The position numbers and the translations under genes are program-made. Shown one piece after another: positions 1 through 6,741 of a stretch of 16,276 bases of DNA (position 1 is the first letter of the stretch; every line of letters starts with the position of its first letter). The DNA is from Jimgerdemannia flammicorona. Its lineage: Eukaryota; Mucoromycota; Endogonomycetes; Endogonales; Endogonaceae. The stretch is taken from assembly GCA_003990745.1 (NCBI GenBank), contig RBNI01003266.1:1-16276 (forward strand). Direction: 5' to 3'. The notes under the pieces are model-generated. The model saw nothing but the letters and a program-made list of their open reading frames with translations. It was not told the origin of the DNA and did not search any database.

Positions 1-35
1 TTTTTTTTCCTCTATAGGCCGGAGCCCCATTTATT
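1..35 (-). other. Poly(A) tail and AATAAA signal of a minus-strand retroposed 3' end
   Basis: The window opens with eight T, which is A8 on the minus strand and may continue outside the window. TTTATT at 30-35 reads AATAAA on the minus strand, about 21 bases before the A run, the usual distance from a polyadenylation signal to the cleavage site. Together they look like the 3' end of a polyadenylated transcript copied back into DNA, such as a LINE tail or a processed transcript. The rest of that transcript would lie to the right. A chance A/T run is possible. Confidence 0.45.
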
Positions 36-282
36 AACTATCTAAAATCCTCATGCCATACCAGCAGCCACATTCTGCATCTCACCCCACCCTACTCTCA
101 CACTACAATTTCCAAACCAATAACAATCTAAGCACCTTTAGGATATGAGTTGGGACCTTACTGCCCGAGTAACTAGATCCTCCTACCCAGCCTGCCCCAC
201 CCAAGAGTGGGTATGGGTTGTGAGCCCCAACCATCTCAAGTACTTGGCATCTAGTGCACCTGGCCTACCCCTATTAGTGCCT
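36..282. other. Unassigned unique sequence between poly(A) signal and minisatellite
   Basis: No domain, RNA gene or clear repeat was recognised here. CpG is present at ordinary levels (for example CCCGAG near 160), so this stretch has not suffered the decay seen from 2746 onward. Open frames that start here run into the minisatellite and are open only because the repeat lacks stops. If the poly(A) signal at 1-35 is real, this would be 3' untranslated sequence of the same minus-strand unit. Confidence 0.35.
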
Positions 283-841
283 CCCCATCTTGCCCATCTT
301 GCCCATCTTGCCCGGTTGCCCGGTTGCCCATGTCATTTTTCCCATTTTGCCCATCTTGCCCATGTCGCCCGTCTTGCCGTCTTGCCCGTCTTGCCCGTCT
401 TGCCCGTGTTACCCGCATCTTGCCCGTGTCGTTTTGCCCGTTTTGCCCGTCTTGCCCATGTCGCCCGTCTTGCCATCTTGCCCGTCTTGCCCGTCTTGCC
501 CGTGTTACCCGTCTTGCCCGTCTTGCCCATCTTGCCCGTCTTGCCCATCTTACCCATCTTGCCCATCGTTTTGCCCGTTTTGCCCATCTTGCCCATGTTG
601 TCCGTCTTGTCTTGCCCGTGTTGCCCATCTTGCCCGTTTTGCTGGTCTTGCCCTGTCGTTTTGCCCGTTTTGCCCATCTTACTCATGTCGCCCATCTTGC
701 CATCTTGCCCGTGTTGCCCATCTTGCCCGTTTTGCCGGTCTTGCCCATGTCGTTTTGCCCGTTTTGCCAGTCTTGCCCATGTCGCCCATCTTGCCATCTT
801 GCCTGTGTTGCCCATCTTGCCCGTTTTGTCCATCTTGCCCT
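283..841. repeat. 9-bp GC-rich minisatellite with higher-order structure
   Basis: The unit is TTGCCCGTC or TTGCCCATC, with variants ending GTT, GTG or GGTC and some 8-base units (TTGCCATC). A marker block containing CGTTTTGCCCGTTTTGCC recurs at about 429, 566, 656 and 750, with a degenerate copy at 333. The spacings are about 96, 137, 90 and 94 bases, so units are grouped into a higher-order repeat of about 90-96 bp. The 137-base interval is one repeat expanded by about five units. The consensus unit has no stop codon in any of the six frames, so the long frames here on both strands are artefacts. The minus strand carries GGG every nine bases. Confidence 0.93.
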
Positions 842-991
842 GAAATTCTTGAAATCCTTGTAACTTGCTGAAACTAGAAGCTATGGCTACGCCGAAAAGA
901 CCAGGTGGGACTCCTATACCTAAGGGATGAGATACACCTGTCGGCGCTCCTTGGAGCCTATATTTGTGGCCTCCAAAACTTGAGAAGCTCA
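842..991. other. Spacer between minisatellite and the Copia break
   Basis: About 150 bases of CpG-rich sequence without a recognised domain. Copia homology stops at an in-frame TGA (989-991, minus strand) just before the integrase core should begin, and nothing here continues it. A short inverted motif, GGCTCCAAGGAGCGCC on the minus strand, lies near 940-955. I cannot tell whether this is host DNA, an inserted fragment or a diverged part of the element. Confidence 0.4.
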
Positions 992-1558
992 CCATCCTGG
1001 TGGCTTAGACATGGAGCCAACTGTTTGGTCCAAGTGCCGAGAAGCCTTATTTGCCACGCAGTCATCGCAAAAGAAGTTCGGAGATGTATAGTTTAGCAAT
1101 CCTTTTACTGAACTATTCCTCATCATCTATTCTAAGCTTGTCTGGCTGATGTGTCCTAACCGTTCATGCCATATATGCCAGGTGTCATTTGTCATTGCAG
1201 AGTGTGCCGATGTACTGTTCGGCATACCATCGATTGCATAAAGATTCCCTCTTTTCAACGCATATATTAATTCCTTATTGTTCTTTAGATCGATTACCAT
1301 TACTCCATTCGGGCGTATGTTTACTCCTTTGTCTCCTCGGGCCATCATTCGTCCTATCAAGAAGAGATTTTTGCCTATATCCAGAGTATATAGTATGTCC
1401 GCAAAGGTGCCTGAGAGTTCTTTGACCTTTCTGTGCAGGTGTATTCTAACATTTCCTTTGCCCTAAGTATAGATTACATTGTTGTCACCTAGTTTGATAG
1501 GTATGGGATGCTCGAACTTCTCATATGTAAAGAACCATTCACAGTGCACTATCATATG
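992..1558 (-). pseudogene. Copia pol fragment: protease remainder and GAG-pre-integrase domain
   Basis: This continues the Gag frame past a TAA (1559-1561) that sits right after DSGAT, where Copia proteases normally carry one residue and then HM; HM does follow here. Further in-frame stops are TAG at 1463-1465 and TAG at 1127-1129. Between them the frame reads protease-like sequence, and then DTWHIWHERLGHIS, the start of the GAG-pre-integrase (HHCC) domain. The paired cysteines follow in FFCDDCVANKASR. The frame ends at TGA 989-991, just before the first integrase catalytic Asp should appear. At least two of the stops fit C-to-T change of a Gln codon. It is non-functional as it stands. Confidence 0.88.
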
Positions 1559-2563
1559 TTATGTTGCACCGGAATCCATGAGCCAAACTTCTTCGCTGCA
1601 CAAATTAGTGCTCATGCTTATATTTGTATGTTGGCAGCTCTCCGCCTCTGCGAAAAACATCCCGTCGCTGCTCTGATTGTTGGTGTCCATGACATTTGCC
1701 TGACCACGTTGGTCTCCCTTTTCTTTCTTCTTTAGATTACAGTCTTGGACGCAATGTCCAGGCTTATCACAGTAGAAGCACTTACTGCCAAACTTGGCGC
1801 ATTGACCATCTTGTTGACCTCGTCCTTTACTTGGCTTTCCTTTGCCTCGACCACGCATGCCATAGAATGCTTTCTCGTCATAGTCTTCATTTGCACTGTT
1901 ATTCTGCCTCGATTCATCATTTAATAGGCTTGTGATGACATGCTTGTAGTCCGAAAGCTTATCGGATTCCCGCATAGTGGATATGACCATGTTATATACA
2001 TCTGGGAGGCCTCGTATAAGAGCCAGGACCTTGTCTTCCTCCCTGATGAGGTCCGCTGATGTAGAAAGTGAGTTCACCTGATTTGTCAGATTGTTGATGC
2101 AGTTGATATATTCCTGAATGCTCTCCTTGGGCATCATCCATAGGGTAAATAATTGTCCCTTCAGGTGGAATCTGTTGGATGCAGATGCTTGTTGATGATA
2201 GTCACGTAGGGTCTCCCAGGCTTCATTTGCTATCATAGCATCCATAACAAGTTTCATTTGCTCATTTGATAGAGTGAACATGATCTCCCTCAATGCCTTG
2301 CGATTCTTTGCTGAGTCATATCTCGTTGTTTGCACCTGTGGCTTCCAATAGTTCTCTAGACCACATTCCTCCAAGAGGTTCCTCATATGGTACGCCCATA
2401 TGGCATAATCCTTACCATCAAAGACAGGAATCATCCTTCTTGTCATCGTAGCCACCACCAGAGGGACTGTGGTACCCACGCCGGTACCCATTCCACTTGT
2501 GTTACTTGCTGGGCTTAGCACTGCAGTACTTGAGCTTGGGCTTCCTGGGGTTGACATCTTCAT
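1559..2563 (-). pseudogene. gag: Copia Gag with zinc knuckle and start of protease
   Basis: Gag is the structural protein that packages element RNA in cytoplasmic virus-like particles. The start chosen is the ATG at 2563 (MKMSTPGS), 50 bases downstream of the primer binding site. The open frame reaches further up to 2686, but that part lies in the leader and LTR. The frame is about 334 codons. The N-terminal half is a UBN2/retrotran_gag-type domain, with PVFDGKDYAIWAYHMRNLLE near residue 46. A basic GRGKGKPSKGRG stretch comes next, then a perfect CX2CX4HX4C knuckle (CFYCDKPGHCVQDC, 1739-1780), then WLMDSGAT, the aspartic protease active site, at the very end. A TAA follows directly. Gag itself is fully open and could still be expressed; it is called a pseudogene because its pol part is cut. 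Confidence 0.93.
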
Positions 2564-2612
2564 ATATTGTAGTATAGTGTATATTAAAGAGGTGTATATA
2601 TTATCCGCTAAC

Positions 2613-2626
2613 CAGGGCTCATAACC
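2613..2626 (-). promoter_or_regulatory. Primer binding site matching the middle of initiator tRNA-Met
   Basis: On the minus strand GGTTATGAGCCCTG is the exact complement of CAGGGCUCAUAACC, the anticodon stem-loop of yeast-type initiator tRNA-Met as I recall it. It lies two bases inside the proposed LTR end. Drosophila copia and several relatives prime with the 5' half of this tRNA, cleaved in the anticodon loop, and the match lies in that region and not at the tRNA 3' CCA end. The match ends after 14 bases. Confidence 0.75.
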
Positions 2627-2628
2627 TT

Positions 2629-2745
2629 TGTTGTGAACTTTTGGAGGAATAGGAGAGAGGAAAAGAGAGAGATATTTATTGATCACTTAAGTAATGCACT
2701 TTTATGCATTTGTTGATGATATCACCCCAATGCCACTGCACCACA
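2629..2745 (-). repeat. Putative 117-bp 5' LTR of the Copia element
   Basis: On the minus strand it begins TGTGGTGC and ends TTCACAACA. It therefore has TG...CA ends, and its termini TGTGGTG and TGTTGTG are near-inverted. Inside are CATAAAAG (TATA-like), CAATAAATATC (containing AATAAA) and a CT-rich run. The right border coincides with the start of Gypsy-derived sequence. The second LTR is outside the window or lost, so the boundaries rest on termini, the adjacent primer site and the composition change. An LTR this short is near the lower limit for the group. Confidence 0.5.
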
Positions 2746-3260
2746 AATTATCTATATTGAGTTGTAACCTGTAATCTCAATAAGGAGTACCTTACAAATG
2801 GACAGAATCACAAGAGAAAGTCTTCAAAGACCTCAAAAACTGCATGACTACAGCACCAATCCTTGTGTGCTCCAATCTATAGAAGCCATTTATCTTATAT
2901 ATAGATACTCCCAAAGATGGCCTCAGAGCAGTTCTAGCCCAAGAAGGACCTGATCAATAACACTATATAATAGCTTATATAAGCAGAGCTACCAATTAGC
3001 AGCAGATGAACTATGGTAGCACCAAACTGGAATATCTTACAGTTATATAGGCAGTCACCCTGTTCAAGCATTACCTCATTGGAAAAAGGTTCACCCTGAT
3101 CACAGACCATACAGCCCTCAAATGGCTATTCAACTACAAGAAACCTATCAGAATCTTAGTCTGCTGGATTCTTATTCTTTAGGATTACAAAATAACCATC
3201 ATCCACAAAGCAGGGAAAGCTCACAACAATATTGATGCACTTTCCTGCCAGCCCCAATGA
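2746..3260 (+). pseudogene. pol: Gypsy 1 reverse transcriptase end and RNase H
   Basis: In one frame from about 2763, GVPYKWTESQEKVFKDLK marks the connection region that precedes RNase H in Gypsy elements. RNase H follows with FILYIDTPKDG (first acidic residue), TKLEYLTVI (Glu), LITDHTALKW (second Asp) and a final NNIDALS (third Asp), so all four catalytic acids are still visible. The domain would cut the RNA strand of the RNA-DNA hybrid. Stops interrupt it at former Gln or Trp codons, for example TAG before AVTLFKHYL, where Gypsy proteins have Trp. The fragment ends at TGA 3258-3260, and homology continues in the same frame into integrase. Confidence 0.9.
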
Positions 3261-4336
3261 ACCAGAAGAAGGATGTTCTGAGAAACTACACTCTAAAGGA
3301 AGCTCCTCAGATTATTAAGATACAAGAAGATCTCATTTGAAAAGAACACCAAAAAGCCCACTAAGGATAAGCAAATATAGAACAAAAGTTATGAACAATA
3401 TGTATACCAGTATTGGCCCAATCTCAGAACATAAGTCCAGGATATACTCAAGAAATGTGATATCTGTCAGAAGTATCAAGGAAGGAAGAATTATCAAGCA
3501 CTACTGCAACCAATCTTACTACCAGACAACATCCTTCAGAGATGGAGAGTAGATGTAATTAGACCTCTATCAGTTATACCAAGAAGAAATAAATATATTC
3601 TTATATTTGTGGAATATCTGACAAAGTGACCAAAGACTTTTCCAAAAGAAATTGCAGATGTCTTAACTATTGTAGGCCTTTTCCATAGACTCACACTCAG
3701 ATATGGACCTCCAGAAGAACTTATCTCTGACTGAGACACAGTATTCATCAATAACATAATCATAAGTTATATCCAAATTCACAAGATTCACCTCAAATGG
3801 ACCACATCATACCACCCCCAGACCAATGACCTGACAGAAAGAATGAACCAGACCATCAAGAAAGAACTTGCCCAAGTCAATCCTACCAATTGAGACCTCT
3901 GTTTACCTGAGATCCTATCAGAAATTTGGAATACCCCTGCTGCCTCTACCAAACAAAAGCCATTTAAAATGATGTTTGCCAAAGAACCAGAACTGCTGAC
4001 CAAGAGAACCTCGGAGACCTTGTCAAGAAGGTAGAACAGTTCCATAATCAAGCCTGAACTCAGATTATCAAGGTCCAAGAAAAACAAAAGAAGTACTATA
4101 ACCAGAAACAGAAGGATCAGGAGATCCAGATTGGAGATCAAGTACTGGTTTAGAGAAGCATAATTGAAACAAATTTTGCCACCAAATTGGAGCCCAAATG
4201 GAAAGGACCTTATCTTGTACACAACATCTGAGAAACCAGTATCTATTTAAGAAGCATGAATGGATGAACCCTCAGGACACTAGTACACATCAACCACCTC
4301 AAGATATACCTCTCCCTTCATGAACCAGACAATTGA
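3261..4336 (+). pseudogene. pol: Gypsy 1 integrase with D,D-35-E core and GPY/F-like end
   Basis: Integrase joins element cDNA to the chromosome. The cysteine half of the N-terminal zinc-binding domain is present (KKCDICQKYQ, 3456-3467), while its histidine half is badly eroded. The core reads RWRVDVI with Asp at 3552-3554, ELISD with Asp at 3729-3731, and DLTERMNQ with Glu at 3837-3839. Thirty-five residues separate the second Asp from the Glu, exactly the classic D35E spacing. A frame change near 4000-4030 moves the reading from frame 3 to frame 2. There the GPY/F-like sequence KLEPKWKGPYLVHN and VHINHLKIYLSLHEP follow. TGA at 3732-3734 and other stops break the frame. Confidence 0.9.
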
Positions 4337-4832
4337 CCAGTGCCTCCAGACCCTTGTTCTGAGTTCATTTCAATCACTTCCAGTTTCCCTTCCACAATTT
4401 CAACAAGCCAATGAAAACCCCTTTCAGCAGATCCAGACCCATTAAGAGAACCTCACTTTGGTCAGACAATTACTATAAGTCCACTAGCTGCAGGCCTACT
4501 ATGCAATTGGGGAACAGTTGCAGAACCTTCCAGCAGCAGATCTGATCTACATCAGTAACTCCACTGGCCTCACCCAGAAAAATACTACTGCTGTAGACAG
4601 ATTATATACAATTTACAAACGAAATGTCCCAGCATTAACACAAGCACAATTCCTGCTGAATAACATTCAAAACATGAACCCCACCACCTACTAGAGCATT
4701 ATCAACCATGTCGAAATCCTGTTTTCAGAAGAAGAAGAAGAATCTATTAAATGGAATAACTCTGATCCAAATGAAGATACTGATTCAGGTATTGATGCTG
4801 AAGATGCTTATGCACATTGGAATGATGACTAA
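4337..4832 (+). pseudogene. Gypsy 1 Pol C-terminal acidic extension
   Basis: This segment returns to the earlier frame 3. It is nearly open from about 4512 to the TAA at 4830-4832, with one internal TAG in NMNPTTY*SIINHV. It reads like a short folded region (PAADLIYISNSTGLTQ, VDRLYTIYKRNVPALT). A strongly acidic tail follows, with five Glu in a row from an AGA/GAA repeat at 4727-4743 and then DPNEDTDSGIDAEDAYAHW. It lies where some Gypsy elements place a chromodomain or other tail, but I see no chromodomain. Function is unknown; the coding call rests on open frame and amino-acid character. Confidence 0.6.
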
Positions 4833-4860
4833 AGGATTGTCTGAGAGCAGACCATCCTTT

Positions 4861-4869
4861 AGTGGGGGC
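4861..4869 (+). promoter_or_regulatory. Polypurine tract of Gypsy 1
   Basis: AGTGGGGGC directly precedes TGATATGATG, the proposed LTR start, and comes about 28 bases after the last Pol stop. This is the expected place for the plus-strand primer of reverse transcription. Confidence 0.65.
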
Positions 4870-5236
4870 TGATATGATGAGCAACAGAATTGTACCACCA
4901 AAATCATAAATTAGCCACATACTATATCTAGGGTACTAAGCAACCAAGACTGCTTTACTGCACCAATCTGTATATTTAGCCAGAGATACCAGAAGCAGTA
5001 TGTTTATCCATATCCTCAAGGTACACCATACTCTCAAGAGACACTGTACTCTTAAGGTATACTGTACCCTCAAAGAATACTTGCCATAGTTAGCAATCTA
5101 TAGTTAGCAACATAGTAACCAGATAGCAACCACAACTATATAAAATACCCCAGAGACAAGAGTGAATAAACCTCAGTCTGAAATTGAAGCAAAAGACAAG
5201 TCTGCCTACCATACTTCAAGAGGAACTCTATAGCCA
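4870..5236 (+). repeat. Gypsy 1 3' LTR
   Basis: It starts TGATATGATG right after the polypurine tract. TATATAAAA at 5137-5145 and AATAAA at 5165-5170 fit a TATA box and polyadenylation signal within an LTR. The 3' border is uncertain: CCA at 5234-5236 is one choice, and the LTR may run further right. Short CA-rich repeats (GGTACACCATACTC, then related copies at about 5019-5078) occur within it. No second copy is present in the window to fix the ends. Confidence 0.6.
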
Positions 5237-6226
5237 CTGCTAGGAGATTGTGAGCTTATTTTCCCACTCTAGTTCACTTTTTGATACAAAGAACGAGTCT
5301 GAAATACAAATACCAAAGAAACCTCTAAAGATTGAGCATTGGTCCCCTTTCCACTCTGGTCCACTTTCCGATACAAAGCCAAAGATTTGCTGCCAAGTTT
5401 GAGAAAGAACTTCACTACATTTTGAAGAGAAACCCACTGCTTAAGGAATAAGCCACACTATTGGTTTGCTTGCCAGATAAGTCTGAAGAATCTGAGTTAG
5501 CCACCAATTTCAAGTAAAGGACTTTGCCACTGTTTCCAAGTTATCTGCATTTCCAGAAAGCCAAAAAGAAAACCACCTTGCTCAAGCCAGTTTCTGATGC
5601 AACTTCACAGTGATTTATCATACAAATGAAGTCAGTCTTTGACATAACTTTACCAAGAGACCCTTTCCCAAAAATGGCCATTTTCAAGAAGAAGTCTGCT
5701 GATTCAGAAGAATCTGCAACATCTGAGTTATCTGAGTTATCTATACCACTTAAGTATTATTCCCAGAAAACCTGATTCAGAAGAATCTGCCACCAGTATA
5801 ATTCCCAGTAAGCCACTGTTTTAGGAAACCACCATACTATACAGAGATCATCTGTCACCCAAGAAGGAATGCTGCCAAATTGCCAGACTATCACATATAA
5901 GAAACCTGGGCTACACAAGATCATTATGCCAAGATCATCATACTATATATGAAATTCTACCAATTCCCAGATTGAGCCAAGAAGGAAAGACACACAAATT
6001 GCCACTACACTCAGAGAACTGTCCCAATAAGGAAATTGATACCCAAATCGACTACTATACAATTAGAAGAACTACCATTATATTTGGATTGACTATTATA
6101 CCACTAAACACTAATAAGGACCTCAGGAATCTTAGAACATTTTGTTGCTTTTAACAAAGTAACTAGGGGCTCAAGCTAAACTACATCAACCCCCAACCTT
6201 GTAATTTGCCTCTATTGAGTCAGACA
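5237..6226. other. Unassigned AT-rich, repetitive interval between the two Gypsy elements
   Basis: No domain was recognised. A 28-bp direct repeat lies at 5264-5291 and 5351-5378, 87 bp apart, with four differences, all transitions. CTGATTCAGAAGAATCTGC recurs exactly at 5699-5717 and 5772-5790, and ATCTGAGTT is doubled near 5724. One plus-strand reading around 5385-5770 has only a few stops and is Lys-, Pro- and Ser-rich (for example KKSADSEESATSELSELS). It could be the low-complexity start of a Gag or a gene-like remnant. CpG is depleted, so it has shared the fate of the elements around it. Near 6188-6202 the minus strand reads a G-run resembling the Gypsy 1 polypurine tract. Confidence 0.5.
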
Positions 6227-6563
6227 TGTTACAATAGATATATCCAGTATACTATATTTAGTTATAGCCTTGAATATATATAAATGCTCTTTATACTAAG
6301 TATATTATAATCTCAGCTATAAGAATAAAGTAATATTCTTATTATAAATCCTCAGATCTAACTTGTATGATTCTGAGTCTGATTAACTTAGAATATAAGT
6401 ATGGCCATTTCTATCTATTCAAGAACCCAAAAGTAATATTCAAACTCTGCTATACCAGATAACTTAGAATTCAGTACTTTCTCAAGAACTCATAACTTAG
6501 AGCTAATAGTCACTATTGATTATCTGCAATATATTAATTCTATTAGTAAATAGTTTTATTACA
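6227..6563 (+). repeat. Gypsy 2 5' LTR
   Basis: It begins TGTTACAATAG and ends TTTTATTACA. TATATATAAA at 6275-6284 and AATAAA at 6324-6329 are the likely TATA box and polyadenylation signal. The copy at about 13193-13545 matches over nearly the whole length by eye, with mostly transition differences. That copy also has a short extra segment between the TATA box and the polyadenylation signal. Confidence 0.88.
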
Positions 6564-6566
6564 ATT

Positions 6567-6582
6567 TGGTAGAAGTGAATTG
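6567..6582 (+). promoter_or_regulatory. Gypsy 2 primer binding site (tRNA not identified)
   Basis: Three bases after the LTR end comes TGGTAGAAGTGAATTG. It begins with TGG, the complement of a tRNA 3' CCA. Its reverse complement places C at the conserved tRNA position 61, as a T-arm should, but I cannot assign the tRNA. Decay may have altered some bases. Confidence 0.6.
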
Positions 6583-6741
6583 TTACTCCTAACCCACAAG
6601 CAATCTTTCTTCAAGAATTTATTATAGACAATCAGAACTGATCAATATTGTCAATATTATTAGTAATAGTCAAGATGAATCTTCACTGTAGATACTCTTC
6701 AGACTTAAGCAGAAGAATCTAATAAAATCATTACTAAGTAG

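Larger units (their letters stand above)
992..2745 (-). mobile_element. Ty1/Copia LTR retrotransposon, 3'-truncated
   Basis: Reading right to left, the element has a putative short LTR (2629-2745), a primer binding site (2613-2626), Gag with a CCHC zinc knuckle, the protease DSGA motif and a GAG-pre-integrase zinc-binding domain. It breaks off before the integrase core, so integrase catalytic residues, reverse transcriptase, RNase H and the 3' LTR are missing from the window. Gag is open throughout and pol has only a few stops. CpG is frequent, unlike the elements to the right. At its right edge the sequence changes at once to the CpG-poor Gypsy element 1, which suggests the Copia element inserted into already decayed Gypsy sequence. 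Confidence 0.9.
2746..5236 (+). mobile_element. Ty3/Gypsy element 1: 3' half with LTR
   Basis: RNase H, integrase, a GPY/F-like C-terminal segment and an acidic C-terminal extension follow in order, then a polypurine tract and an LTR. Gag, protease and most of reverse transcriptase are absent, apparently separated by the Copia insertion on the left. Stops fall where Trp or Gln would be expected, and there is one clear frame change near 4000-4030. CpG is strongly depleted (about six found by eye from 2746 to 6226). The protein sequence is unlike that of Gypsy element 2, so this is a different family. Confidence 0.9.

Noticed and set aside
283..841. CRISPR array
   Set aside because: The units are contiguous 9-mers with no unique spacers of constant length and no cas genes nearby.
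145..871. Long open frames on both strands over the minisatellite (up to 232 codons)
   Set aside because: The 9-bp unit has no stop in any of six frames, so open length carries no coding information here. No other domain is attached.
333..995. Collagen-like protein on the minus strand
   Set aside because: The GKT/GQD triplets come from the 9-bp satellite; the pattern lacks Gly-X-Pro character and a plausible start or signal peptide.
3788..4222. 144-codon minus-strand frame inside Gypsy 1 integrase
   Set aside because: It is antisense to a clear integrase reading with D35E spacing. Its Leu/Ser-rich hydrophobic sequence is what the reverse of an Asn/Lys/Glu-rich frame gives.
5972..6154. 60-codon ATG frame in the interval between the Gypsy elements
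   Set aside because: It is short, has no motif and lies in decayed repeat sequence. The length is within chance.
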